Assembly: GCF_018802765.1 (NCBI RefSeq)
Contig: NZ_CP069163.1
Coordinates: 2,862,311 to 2,926,310 of the forward strand
Direction: 5' to 3'
DNA length: 64,000 nt
Source of the DNA: Paludibacterium sp. B53371
Lineage (GTDB): Bacteria > Pseudomonadota > Gammaproteobacteria > Burkholderiales > Chromobacteriaceae
The notes under the pieces are model-generated. The model was given only the letters and a program-made list of their open reading frames with translations, had not been told where the DNA came from and ran no database searches. Of this stretch, positions 49,518 to 59,189 are shown piece after piece. The translations under genes and the position numbers were made by a program. Each line of letters begins with the position of its first letter. Positions within the stretch are counted from its first letter, which is position 1.

Positions 49518-50687
49518 TTAGAAGTTGTGTTGCAGGGTGAACGCCAGGGTCTTGACGGTCAGGTCGGAACCAGAGTTCCAGCCTTGAGCCAGGGTGGTGT
49601 TCTTGTCGAAGTTTACACGACCGTAGGACAGACCAGCGGTGGTGCGCTTGGACAGCAGGTAGTCAACGCCCAGAACATACTGGGTGTAGCCCGAGTTGTT
49701 CACGCTCGAACCGTTGGCGCTTTGATCCCAGCCCTTGGCGTAGGTGATCTTCGGTACGATGGCGCCGAAAGCGTAGGAAGCGGACAGAGCAGCCTGACGG
49801 GCCTTCAGCTGAGCTTGAACCGAGTTGTTACCGGTAGCGCCAACAACATTACCGTTCCACTTCTTGGTGATGTCGAAGCCGCCGTTGTCGCCAGCGAAGC
49901 CGTCTTGCCAGTCGTAACCGGTCGAAGAAGCGTAAGCCAGGCCAACAAACAGGTTGTCTTGGTTGTAGTCAACTTCTACGTAGTGCTTGGAAGCCGAATG
50001 GTTGCCAGTGGAGCCAACGACGTTCGACGGATTGCTTTCTTGCTGGTAAGCGTAGTGAGCAGCAACCGGGCCGTAGGTGTAGTTCAGGCCAGCACCCCAG
50101 ATGTTGGAGGAGCTAGTGGTGCCGTCAGCACGTTGGTTTTGAACGGCGTTTTCACCAGCGCTGTACACCAGGCCGAAGTTGAAGCCGGCGAAGGTAGCGC
50201 TGTCGTAACGGATGGCGTTGGTCAGGCGGGCACCGGTATTGGTGAAGATACCCAGACCATTAGCGCCCGACAGGCTGGCAACAGAACCGCTGGAAGCCTT
50301 AGAGCCATAACCGTAGTTGCTGTTATATTGCCACTGGTCAACCGCGCCCAGATCGTTCTGGAAGTTGTTGATGTAACCAATGCGGACCAGACCCAGGTTG
50401 CCGCCGTCCAGACCAACGAAGGTCTGACGCGAAGCGAAGCCGTCGGAACCGGTGCCATCAGCGTGAGCGCGGGTTTCAACTTGCCATACGGTCTTCAGGC
50501 CGTTGCCCAGGTCTTCGGTGCCCTTGAAACCAACCTTGGAGGTGGTATCTTGCACGCGGTTTTGCGAAGCCTGGTTGGAAACCGAGTCATGCTGTACAGC
50601 AACGCTCAGGTCACCATAGATGGTTACGTCAGCCATAGCGGCGACCGGCAGAGCAGCCAGTGCAACAGCGATCAGCTTTTTGTTCAT
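49518..50687 (-). CDS. Gram-negative general porin
   Basis: This 389-residue outer-membrane trimeric beta-barrel protein has a signal peptide (residues 1-19, cleavage after AMA before DVTIYG), beta strands with alternating hydrophobic residues, the SKVGFKGTEDLGNGLKTVWQVE segment near residue 50 (in two parts) and a C-terminal phenylalanine needed for BAM insertion. It belongs to the betaproteobacterial/neisserial porin family. Codon use (many GTT, GCT, AAC) differs from its neighbours, as expected for a highly expressed gene. Its 5' region has two palindromes. Solute preference is unknown. Confidence 0.95.
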   Translation of the reverse strand: MNKKLIAVALAALPVAAMADVTIYGDLSVAVQHDSVSNQASQNRVQDTTSKVGFKGTEDLGNGLKTVWQVETRAHADGTGSDGFASRQTFVGLDGGNLGLVRIGYINNFQNDLGAVDQWQYNSNYGYGSKASSGSVASLSGANGLGIFTNTGARLTNAIRYDSATFAGFNFGLVYSAGENAVQNQRADGTTSSSNIWGAGLNYTYGPVAAHYAYQQESNPSNVVGSTGNHSASKHYVEVDYNQDNLFVGLAYASSTGYDWQDGFAGDNGGFDITKKWNGNVVGATGNNSVQAQLKARQAALSASYAFGAIVPKITYAKGWDQSANGSSVNNSGYTQYVLGVDYLLSKRTTAGLSYGRVNFDKNTTLAQGWNSGSDLTVKTLAFTLQHNF

Positions 50688-50903
50688 CGCTCATTCCTTT
50701 CGAAGTCAGTTAAATTTGTCCGTAACGCTGAATTGTCCGAACATTTTGTCACCACCGTTACTGTGCGGTGGTTTGTGTCCGGAATATAAATCGCCCGTTG
50801 CTAAAATACAAAACCGTCGCGAGCTGTCGGCGCACGCCGCTAGACAAAATCACAGCAAAACATCACAAGCATATGTTTTTAATAGATATTTTAAGTTTGT
50901 CGC

Positions 50904-50925
50904 TTTGTTGTCAAATCACAACAAA
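50904..50925. promoter_or_regulatory. Palindrome 1, candidate operator
   Basis: TTTGTTGT and ACAACAAA form a perfect 8-bp inverted repeat with a 6-base spacer. The core TGTTGT/ACAACA recurs in the second palindrome at 50947-50965. Confidence 0.55.
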
Positions 50926-50946
50926 ACAATCGCAACACACATATAG

Positions 50947-50965
50947 TGTTGTAAAAAACACAACA
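50947..50965. promoter_or_regulatory. Palindrome 2, candidate operator
   Basis: TGTTGT-N7-ACAACA repeats the half-sites of palindrome 1. The two centres are about 41-42 bases apart, close to four helical turns, so a protein could bind both on the same DNA face. Confidence 0.5.
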
Positions 50966-51019
50966 AAAGTGGTCTAACCAGACCTGAACCGCGCTTCAGA
51001 ACAGAGAGATTTGCCCATC

Positions 51020-52411
51020 ATGAGCACCGAAACCGCCCTTTGCTGGCTCCGCCGCGACCTTCGCCTGCAGGATCACGCCGCGCTCTATTCTGCGTTGAAA
51101 AACCATCCGCACACCTTGTGTGTCTTTGTTTTCGACCGGGGCATTCTGGAGCATTTGCCTCGACACGATCGCCGGGTAGACTTCATCTGGCACAGTCTGC
51201 AGGTGCTGAAACAGCAGTTGCAGCAGCGTGGCAGTGACCTGCTGGTGGCCATGGGACATCCGCAAGAAGAGATCTGCCGCCTGGCGGCGCGCCATCAGGC
51301 TGTCGCCGTCTATGCCGCCAGCGATGTGGAGCCACAGGCAATCAGCCGCGACCAACAGGTGGCCCAGGCGCTGCAGCAGCAAGGCTGCCGCCTGGAGCTG
51401 GTGCAAGACCAGGTCATCTTCGCCCGCGATGCGATTCTGAGCAAAGCCGGTACGCCCTACACCGTATTCACTCCCTACAAACAAGCCTGGCTGGCGCGCC
51501 TGACGTCCGCCGACTGGCAGCCCTATCCCAGCGAGACACTGCTGCACAAGCTTTGCCCGATCGCCCCGCAAACTTTGCCATCGCTGGAAGAGATCGGCTT
51601 TATGCCGACTGATTTGTGCTCTCTGGGCTGGCAACCCGGTGAATTCGCCGCGCAGACCTTGCTGCAGCGCTTTGCCGACCGACTGGATCGTTATCACGAG
51701 GAGCGGGATTTTCCTGCGGTGGATGGCACTTCACGGCTGTCGCCGCACCTGCGTTTTGGTACGGTGTCCGTTCGTCAGGCGGTCGCACTGACCACCTCTC
51801 GCCCCTCCCCGGGCGCCAGCACCTGGCTCAATGAACTGATCTGGCGCGAGTTCTACCAGCAACTACTGTGGCATTTCCCCCACGTCGTGGAACAAAGCTT
51901 CCGCCCTCAGTACCGCCATCTGGCCTTTGGCAATCGCCAGGACTGGTTCGAGGCCTGGTGCGAAGGGCGCACAGGCTACCCGCTGGTGGATGCGGCGATG
52001 CGGCAATTGCGTCAGACCGGCTGGATGCACAATCGCCTGCGCATGCTGGTCGCCAGCTTTCTGGTCAAGGATTTGCTGGTGGACTGGCGCTGGGGGGAGC
52101 AGTTTTTTGCCGAACATCTGCTCGACTACGAACTGGCCTCCAACAATGGTGGCTGGCAGTGGGCCGCCTCGACGGGCTGTGATGCGCAGCCGTGGTTCCG
52201 CATTTTCAATCCGGTCACCCAGTCAAAGAAGTTTGATCCGCAAGGCCGCTTCATCCGCCAGTTTGTGCCGGAGCTGACCGGGATGAGTGATCGAGACATC
52301 CATGCCCCCTGGCAGGCCGGCGAAAAACTCCGCCATGGAGACTACCCGCCCCCGCTGATCGACCATGCCGTTCAAAGAGCCGCGGCGCTGGCTCTGTTCG
52401 GCCAGACGTAA
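51020..52411 (+). CDS. phrB: Deoxyribodipyrimidine photolyase
   Basis: This flavoprotein repairs cyclobutane pyrimidine dimers using blue light. The 463-residue protein starts with the photolyase domain (LCWLRRDLRLQDHAAL near residue 8) and ends with the FAD-binding domain including TRLSPHLRFGTVS, NELIWREFYQQLL and the DYELASNNGGWQWAASTGCD-type segment. The start is the ATG at 51020; a TTG nine bases upstream would sit too close to the AGAGAGA site. It is divergent from the porin gene and convergent with comEA. Confidence 0.95.
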   Translation: MSTETALCWLRRDLRLQDHAALYSALKNHPHTLCVFVFDRGILEHLPRHDRRVDFIWHSLQVLKQQLQQRGSDLLVAMGHPQEEICRLAARHQAVAVYAASDVEPQAISRDQQVAQALQQQGCRLELVQDQVIFARDAILSKAGTPYTVFTPYKQAWLARLTSADWQPYPSETLLHKLCPIAPQTLPSLEEIGFMPTDLCSLGWQPGEFAAQTLLQRFADRLDRYHEERDFPAVDGTSRLSPHLRFGTVSVRQAVALTTSRPSPGASTWLNELIWREFYQQLLWHFPHVVEQSFRPQYRHLAFGNRQDWFEAWCEGRTGYPLVDAAMRQLRQTGWMHNRLRMLVASFLVKDLLVDWRWGEQFFAEHLLDYELASNNGGWQWAASTGCDAQPWFRIFNPVTQSKKFDPQGRFIRQFVPELTGMSDRDIHAPWQAGEKLRHGDYPPPLIDHAVQRAAALALFGQT

Positions 52412-52414
52412 CAT

Positions 52415-52436
52415 CGGGCCGCCGGCAGGCGGCCCG
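52415..52436. terminator. Hairpin between convergent phrB and comEA
   Basis: The 9-bp stem CGGGCCGCC/GGCGGCCCG with a GGCA loop sits 3 bases after the phrB stop. No T-run follows directly on either strand, so termination strength is uncertain. Confidence 0.5.
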
Positions 52437-52458
52437 ACCCGCACTCCTTATATATTAC

Positions 52459-52743
52459 TTACCGCTTGGCTTGCTCTGCTTCGATCACGGTCGGCCCGCT
52501 GACGCTCAGTTTGTCGGCGAGCTTGCGCACCGTCTTGTCGCCAAAGCCCGGCACGCGGCGCAGATCCTGCACCGCAGCAAAAGGCCCATGCTTTTCGCGA
52601 AACTCGATAATGGCACGGGCCTTGGCGGGGCCTACCCCCTGAAGTGTTTCAAGTTCCTGCCGGCTGGCGGTATTGATATTGACGGCTGCCAGCGCCAGCG
52701 CTGACAGACACATCAGAAAAAACGACAAAACCAGTTGCTGCAT
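52459..52743 (-). CDS. comEA: ComEA-like helix-hairpin-helix DNA-binding protein
   Basis: This 94-residue protein has a signal peptide or N-terminal anchor (residues 1-19) and a tandem HhH domain: VNINTASRQELETLQGVGPAKARAII (in two parts, 21-46) and DLRRVPGFGDKTVRKLADKL (59-78). ComEA homologues pull incoming DNA into the periplasm during natural transformation. It lies alone between phrB and the YpjD-like gene. The short length is typical of ComE proteins in Neisseriales, which consist of little more than signal plus HhH. Confidence 0.92.
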   Translation of the reverse strand: MQQLVLSFFLMCLSALALAAVNINTASRQELETLQGVGPAKARAIIEFREKHGPFAAVQDLRRVPGFGDKTVRKLADKLSVSGPTVIEAEQAKR

Positions 52744-52781
52744 GGCCTGCTCCTTTCAAGAGCGCGGCCAGTCGGCAGCCC

Positions 52782-53603
52782 CTAGCCGCGGTGGAGAATC
52801 AACTCGAGAACAATCTTGCTGCCGAGGTATGCCAATAACAAAGCGACAAAACCGGCCAGGGTCCAGCGGATAGCCACCCGGCCCCGCCAACCGTAACGCC
52901 AGCGCCCAGCCAGCAGCGCACCGAACAGCAGCCAGGAAATGGCGCCGAACACGGTTTTATGGGTAAAGGCCGCAGGCCGTCCCAGCACTTCTTCGGAAAA
53001 CACCACCCCGCTGACCAGTGTAGCGGTGAGCAGCACAAAGCCCACCGACAGCACCTGGAACATCATGCGCTCGAGCGAGAGCAGCGGCGGCAGACGACTG
53101 AGCAGCGGTGCGGCACGACGGGCATGCAGGGCCCGCTCCAGCCACAACATCAGGATGGCCAGCATGGCGCCGATAGCGAACAGGCTGTAGGCCAGCATCG
53201 AGACCAGTATGTGGAAGGCAAAGGCGGGGTTGAACAGATCGTGCACCGCATGGCTGCCAGGGAACAACAGGGCAAAGGCCAGCGTCAGGCTGGCCAGCGG
53301 CATCATGAACAGTTGCAGACCATCGACGCGATAGAAAAAGCCGCTGGTCCAGTAGATGGTCAGCATCAGCCACACGACGGCCGCCATGGCATGCCCGACA
53401 CCAAGCGCCACCATCTGCCCCTGCATCATGGGAGCGAACACGGCAATGGCGTGCAACAGCAACAGCATCCCCAGCGCGGAGTGCTCGCGCCGTACATTGC
53501 GCGTTCCGCTCTGAGGACCGCCCCAATGGCGGATGACATGCCAGGACAATGCCGCATAGGCGACAATCAGGATCAGGCTGAGTGCGGGCAGAAAACCGGT
53601 CAT
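52782..53603 (-). CDS. ypjD: CcsA/YpjD-type cytochrome c assembly family membrane protein
   Basis: This 273-residue inner-membrane protein has about eight hydrophobic helices and belongs to the cytochrome c assembly (CcmC/CcsA/HemX-like) family. It includes conserved histidines in FAFHILVSMLAYSLF near 128 and FTHKTVFGAISWLLFG near 215. The position divergent from ffh is seen in many beta- and gammaproteobacteria. The exact function of YpjD proteins is not settled; a haem or cytochrome role is inferred from the family. Confidence 0.88.
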   Translation of the reverse strand: MTGFLPALSLILIVAYAALSWHVIRHWGGPQSGTRNVRREHSALGMLLLLHAIAVFAPMMQGQMVALGVGHAMAAVVWLMLTIYWTSGFFYRVDGLQLFMMPLASLTLAFALLFPGSHAVHDLFNPAFAFHILVSMLAYSLFAIGAMLAILMLWLERALHARRAAPLLSRLPPLLSLERMMFQVLSVGFVLLTATLVSGVVFSEEVLGRPAAFTHKTVFGAISWLLFGALLAGRWRYGWRGRVAIRWTLAGFVALLLAYLGSKIVLELILHRG

Positions 53604-53711
53604 CGTGGTAATTTCGTCGGCAGCCGGACACAGGGTCGGCCGCTAGTGTAAAATGGACTGTTTGAGAGTCTACACCAAGCTGCCGTTTGATGGCAGACAC
53701 GAGGAAGTTCC

Positions 53712-55064
53712 ATGCTCGACAACCTTTCCAATCGCCTCTCCGGCGTCATCAAAACCCTGCGCGGCCAGGCCCGTCTGTCGGAAACCAATATCACCGACGC
53801 ACTGCGTGAGGTGCGCATGGCACTGCTGGAGGCGGATGTGGCGCTGCCGGTGGTCAAAAGTTTCATCGCCGACGTCAAGCAACGCGCCCTCGGTCAGGAA
53901 GTCATCGGCAGCCTGACCCCCGGCCAGGCGCTGATCGGCGTGGTCAACGAAGAACTTACCCGCCTGATGGGCGCCCAGAATGACGCGCTCAATCTGGCTG
54001 CGGTCCCGCCCGCCATCATCCTGATGGCCGGTCTGCAGGGCGCCGGCAAGACCACCACCGTGGGCAAGCTGGCCAAACTGCTCAAGGAAACGCAAAAGAA
54101 AAAGGTTCTGGTGGTCTCGGCGGACGTTTACCGTCCTGCGGCTATCGAGCAGTTGAAGCTGCTGGCGAGCCAGGTCGGCGTGGAGTGGTTCCCGTCGGAT
54201 GCCGGTCAGCAACCTGAAGCCATCGCGCGCGCGGCGCTCGACCATGCCAAGCGTCACTACTTTGACGTCCTGATGGTCGACACCGCCGGCCGCCTGGCCA
54301 TCGACGATGCCATGATGCAGGAAATCAAGTCCCTGCATGCCGCGCTCAATCCGATTGAAACCCTGTTCGTGGTCGACGCCATGCAGGGCCAGGATGCCGT
54401 CCATACGGCCCAGGCCTTCAACGAAGCCCTGCCCCTGACCGGCGTGATCCTCACCAAGATGGACGGTGACGCGCGTGGTGGTGCCGCCCTGTCGGTACGC
54501 CATGTCACCGGCAAACCGATCAAGTTCATCGGTGTCGGCGAAAAGATCAACGGCCTCGAGCCCTTCCATCCGGACCGCATGGCCAGCCGCATCCTCGGCA
54601 TGGGCGACGTACTGTCGCTGATCGAGGATGTCCAGAAGGGCATCGATCAGGAAGAAGCCGCCCGTGTGGCGAAAAAGCTCAAGAGCGGCAAGGGTTTCGA
54701 CCTGGAAGACTTCAAGGCCCAGATGCAGCAGATGAAAAAGATGGGCGGCATGAGCAACCTGATGGAAAAAATGCCGGGCCAGCTGGGCCAGATGGCCAAG
54801 GGCATTCAGGGTGCCGAGGCAGAAAAGAGCATGGCGCGCATTGAAGCCATCATCAATTCGATGACCCCGCTCGAACGCCGCAAGCCGGAACTGATCAAAG
54901 CCAGCCGCAAGCGACGGATCGCTGCCGGTTCTGGCACCTCGGTGCAGGAAGTCAACAAACTGCTCAATCAGTTCGAGCAGACGCAAAAACTCATGAAGCA
55001 GTTCTCCAAGGGCGGCTTGATGAAGATGATGCGCGGCATGAAGGGCATGATGCCCGGCATGTAA
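53712..55064 (+). CDS. ffh: Signal recognition particle protein Ffh
   Basis: This GTPase binds 4.5S RNA and signal sequences and delivers ribosomes to FtsY. The 450-residue protein has an N domain (1-85), a G domain with P-loop GLQGAGKTT at 107-115, DTAGR near 190 and TKMDGDARGG near 246, and a methionine-rich M domain ending in a Gly-Met-rich tail. GAGGAAG precedes the ATG at 53712. purB follows after 60 bases. Confidence 0.97.
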   Translation: MLDNLSNRLSGVIKTLRGQARLSETNITDALREVRMALLEADVALPVVKSFIADVKQRALGQEVIGSLTPGQALIGVVNEELTRLMGAQNDALNLAAVPPAIILMAGLQGAGKTTTVGKLAKLLKETQKKKVLVVSADVYRPAAIEQLKLLASQVGVEWFPSDAGQQPEAIARAALDHAKRHYFDVLMVDTAGRLAIDDAMMQEIKSLHAALNPIETLFVVDAMQGQDAVHTAQAFNEALPLTGVILTKMDGDARGGAALSVRHVTGKPIKFIGVGEKINGLEPFHPDRMASRILGMGDVLSLIEDVQKGIDQEEAARVAKKLKSGKGFDLEDFKAQMQQMKKMGGMSNLMEKMPGQLGQMAKGIQGAEAEKSMARIEAIINSMTPLERRKPELIKASRKRRIAAGSGTSVQEVNKLLNQFEQTQKLMKQFSKGGLMKMMRGMKGMMPGM

Positions 55065-56495
<1,431 letters not shown>

Positions 56496-56520
56496 GCGGT
56501 CCGCACTGGACAACGCAAAA

Positions 56521-56545
56521 AGGCGATCATCCGATCGCCTTTTTT
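56521..56545 (+). terminator. Intrinsic terminator after purB
   Basis: The 8-bp stem AGGCGATC/GATCGCCT with an ATCC loop is followed by six T residues, 25 bases after the purB stop. Confidence 0.93.
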
Positions 56546-56576
56546 GTTAGCAAACATTGCCGCGGAACATAAAAGA

Positions 56577-56600
56577 ACGGCCATGCGCAGGCATGGCCGT
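56577..56600. repeat. Perfect inverted repeat between purB and tRNA-fMet
   Basis: ACGGCCATGC and GCATGGCCGT form a 10-bp stem with a GCAG loop. On the minus strand it is followed by TCTTTT, so it may be a terminator for the tRNA transcript, though it lies about 117 bases past the tRNA 3' end. Confidence 0.5.
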
Positions 56601-56673
56601 ATAAAAACATGACTCGAGGGGAACGCGCCCAAAAAAGAATGAACGCGAACTAACGCCAAGCTAAACGCGAAGG

Positions 56674-56707
56674 AGCCAGAGCACCTTTGACAAGGAATGC
56701 TCTGGCT
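56674..56707 (-). terminator. Hairpin downstream of tRNA-fMet
   Basis: AGCCAGAGCA pairs with TGCTCTGGCT over a 14-base loop that itself can pair CCTT/AAGG. It begins 10 bases past the tRNA 3' end on the minus strand. No U-run follows, so it could be a processing or stability element rather than a full terminator. Confidence 0.5.
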
Positions 56708-56717
56708 TCGGAATACT

Positions 56718-56794
<77 letters not shown>

Positions 56795-56843
56795 TCCGTT
56801 AGAGAAAAGTATATTACAGAACGAATACCTTGCTGTCAAGGCC

Positions 56844-57665
56844 TCAGGAAGACCAAGCGACCCAGCCCAGCTTCCAGCTGGCCAGAATCAGTAAACCAAA
56901 TGCGATTCGGTACCAGGCGAACACAGCGAAGGAATGGTTCGAGACATAGCGGATCAAGCCGCGAACCGCCACCAGGGCACTAAAGAACGCCGCGATGAAC
57001 CCCAGCGCAAACACCGGCAGATCCGATATCGAAAACAAGGCATGGTGCTTGTAGACATCGTAAAGCGTCGCGGCAAACATGGTCGGCACGGCGAGGAAGA
57101 ACGAGAACTCGGTGGCGACACGCCGGTCCAGCCCGAACAACATGCCGCCAATGATGGTCGCCCCGGAACGAGACGTTCCCGGCACCAGCGCCAGCACCTG
57201 GGCACAGCCGACCTTCAGGGCATCCTGCCAGCTCATGGCATCCACATCGAGCACCCGGCCCCGTCTCGGACGTCGTTCCACCCACAGAATGATCAGTCCC
57301 CCGACCACCAGCGCCATGGCCACGCTGGGCGCATTAAACAAGCGGGCCTTGATGAAGCCCGCCGTCAACACCCCCACCACGGCCGCGGGCAGAAAAGCCA
57401 GCAGCAAGTGGCCGGCAAACTGCTGTTGCTCGCGCTTGGCGACAATCCCGCAGGCCAGGTCCCAGAAACGCTGGCGGTAGATCCACAGAACAGCCAGGAT
57501 GGCCCCCAGCTGAATCACGACCTCAAAGACTTTGGCGGTGGCACCATCAAAGCCGATCAAGTCGGCGGCGACAATCAAATGCCCGGTACTCGAGATTGGA
57601 AAAAACTCCGTGATGCCCTCGACGACACCCAATAGCAGAGCCTTGCCCAGAAGAATCAGATCCAT
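56844..57665 (-). CDS. uppP: Undecaprenyl-diphosphatase
   Basis: This 273-residue inner-membrane protein (BacA family) recycles the lipid carrier undecaprenyl pyrophosphate to the monophosphate for cell-wall and LPS synthesis. It has eight or so helices with the two active-site motifs [19 protein letters not shown] (near 13-31) and [10 protein letters not shown] (near 167-176). I use the ATG at 57665 (MDLILLGK); an ATG one codon upstream is equally close to the GGGGA site. It lies downstream of dsbA, separated by a terminator. Confidence 0.95.
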   Translation of the reverse strand: MDLILLGKALLLGVVEGITEFFPISSTGHLIVAADLIGFDGATAKVFEVVIQLGAILAVLWIYRQRFWDLACGIVAKREQQQFAGHLLLAFLPAAVVGVLTAGFIKARLFNAPSVAMALVVGGLIILWVERRPRRGRVLDVDAMSWQDALKVGCAQVLALVPGTSRSGATIIGGMLFGLDRRVATEFSFFLAVPTMFAATLYDVYKHHALFSISDLPVFALGFIAAFFSALVAVRGLIRYVSNHSFAVFAWYRIAFGLLILASWKLGWVAWSS

Positions 57666-57675
57666 CATTTCCCCA

Positions 57676-57704
57676 TAAAAAAACGGGCGCACAATGCGCC
57701 CGTT
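57676..57704 (-). terminator. Intrinsic terminator after dsbA
   Basis: The 10-bp stem AACGGGCGCA/TGCGCCCGTT with a CAA loop is followed on the minus strand by seven T residues and ends about 11 bases before the uppP start. uppP therefore needs read-through or a promoter of its own inside this short space. Confidence 0.9.
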
Positions 57705-57724
57705 ATTCTAACCCTTCCGAAGGG

Positions 57725-58342
57725 TTATTTGATCTCTTTCTTCGCCATGGCCACCATTTCATTCAGGTGTTTGAGCAGCACATCCGGGGTAGCCGGCTGC
57801 AGGGCATTTTTGCCATTGACCACCAGGGTCGGCGTGCCCTGAATGGCATAATTCTGTGTCATCTGCTTGGCACTGGCCACCTGGGCATTGATGCCGAAGG
57901 AGTTGTAGGTCTGCATGAACTTGTTCACATCAACCCCGGGCTGGGTCTTGAGCCAGGCAGTCAGCTTGGCCGGATCGCCCAGATTGATACGCTTTTCGAC
58001 CATGGCCACAAACACCGGATGATGCAACTTCTCGGTCAGGTTCAGGGCGTTCATGGTGGCGAACAGTTTGGCAAACGGCTCGAACTGCGAACCCCAGACA
58101 ATCTGCACACGCTTGAAATCAACGTAGGACGGCTTGGTCTTGACCCAGTTGCTCATGCTGACATCCAGGTCATAGCAATGGATGCAGGTATAAGAGAAGA
58201 ACTCGATTACCTCGACCTTCTTGGGATTGGCAACCGGTTGCGGTGTCATCAGACGGGTATAGTCCTTGCCCTCGCCCTCAACCAGTGCGGCGTGCGCCAG
58301 ACCGGTGACCACCATCAGTACTGCGAAAAGCCACTTCTTCAT
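57725..58342 (-). CDS. dsbA: Periplasmic thiol:disulfide oxidoreductase DsbA
   Basis: This 205-residue periplasmic protein introduces disulfides into exported proteins. A signal peptide covers residues 1-18 (cleavage after AHA). The thioredoxin fold has the active site CIHC at residues 53-56, where E. coli DsbA has CPHC, and the cis-Pro loop reads GTPTLVV near 172. The Ile in the dipeptide may change the redox potential. It precedes uppP and follows the SPOR gene on the same strand, 62 bases downstream of it. Confidence 0.93.
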   Translation of the reverse strand: MKKWLFAVLMVVTGLAHAALVEGEGKDYTRLMTPQPVANPKKVEVIEFFSYTCIHCYDLDVSMSNWVKTKPSYVDFKRVQIVWGSQFEPFAKLFATMNALNLTEKLHHPVFVAMVEKRINLGDPAKLTAWLKTQPGVDVNKFMQTYNSFGINAQVASAKQMTQNYAIQGTPTLVVNGKNALQPATPDVLLKHLNEMVAMAKKEIK

Positions 58343-58404
58343 GCTTTCTCCTCACTCTGTGCTTTTGATTGACAGGCCGGCCTTCGAGACCGTGCCCGTG
58401 TGCA

Positions 58405-59142
58405 TCAATTCGCGGGACGCCCCGCCAGATCGATGCCGTTTTGCTTGAGCAGACTACGAACCCGGTCAATATCTGCCTGGGTGGCAAACGGGCCGACCCG
58501 GACTCGGTGCACGATCCCCTTGCCCGGCACATCGGCAGACTGAATGGTGGCTTCGACGCCAATCAGGGCCAGCTTGGCCTTGAGATTGTCGGCATCATCC
58601 TGATCCTGGAAGGCGCCCAGCTGCAGATAGGGCTTCTTGCCGACATTGTCCGCATGGGCGGCGGCCGGTGCAGCGCCATCCTTGACGACGGCATCGACCT
58701 GCCCCGGCAGGATCTTGTAGAAATCGAAACGCTGGCTGTTCTTGTCCTTGTCCGCCGGCTGCGGCTTGGCGACCTGGCCGCCGGCAGCAGGCTGCGGGGC
58801 GGTTGCCGGCTGCGATGCCGCAGCGGACGGCGCGGGCGGCGCCTCGACCGGGCCCTTGTCATTGGCACTGGCATTGCTCAGGGTTATCCCTGGCGACAGG
58901 ATCTGCGTCGGGGTGGAAGCCGCCCCCTGGCTGGCCGTGTGCTCCATCTTCTGCAGGTTGGTGAACGGCGTACCCGCCTTGCTGAAATACATCACCACGC
59001 CGACCACGGCCGCCACGCCCACGATCAGGCCGATGATGACGCCCATCATCACCCCACCACCACCGCCACTACGTTTGCTGGTCGCATGACTGCGTGCCGG
59101 CCGAGAAGAATTCTTCAAATCACGATGACCCATCAATGACAT
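58405..59142 (-). CDS. SPOR-domain cell-envelope protein, FtsN-like
   Basis: This 245-residue bitopic protein has a basic cytoplasmic N-terminus with a Gly run, one transmembrane helix (about residues 32-52), a Pro/Ala-rich periplasmic linker and a C-terminal SPOR domain (about 168-240) that binds denuded septal peptidoglycan. This layout is that of FtsN, but the essential FtsN segment is not recognisable, so it could be another SPOR protein. It lies between comM and dsbA. Confidence 0.82.
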   Translation of the reverse strand: MSLMGHRDLKNSSRPARSHATSKRSGGGGGVMMGVIIGLIVGVAAVVGVVMYFSKAGTPFTNLQKMEHTASQGAASTPTQILSPGITLSNASANDKGPVEAPPAPSAAASQPATAPQPAAGGQVAKPQPADKDKNSQRFDFYKILPGQVDAVVKDGAAPAAAHADNVGKKPYLQLGAFQDQDDADNLKAKLALIGVEATIQSADVPGKGIVHRVRVGPFATQADIDRVRSLLKQNGIDLAGRPAN

Positions 59143-59189
59143 ACCAAGTTGATTGATTCAGGCATTATCCCGCCTAAAACAGAAGAGGA

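Larger units (their letters stand above)
50688..51019. promoter_or_regulatory. Long AT-rich intergenic region between porin and photolyase genes
   Basis: This 332-base stretch has no gene. Its right half is very AT-rich and contains two palindromes (listed separately) and a 16-base direct repeat, AAATCACARCAAAACA, starting at 50847 and 50913. The porin promoter should lie in 50700-50800, but I could not assign -35/-10 boxes with confidence. Confidence 0.6.

Noticed and set aside
56577-56600. Inverted repeat considered as a mobile repeat (REP-like) element
   Set aside because: A single copy is seen in the window, so a terminator or stability role is the simpler reading.
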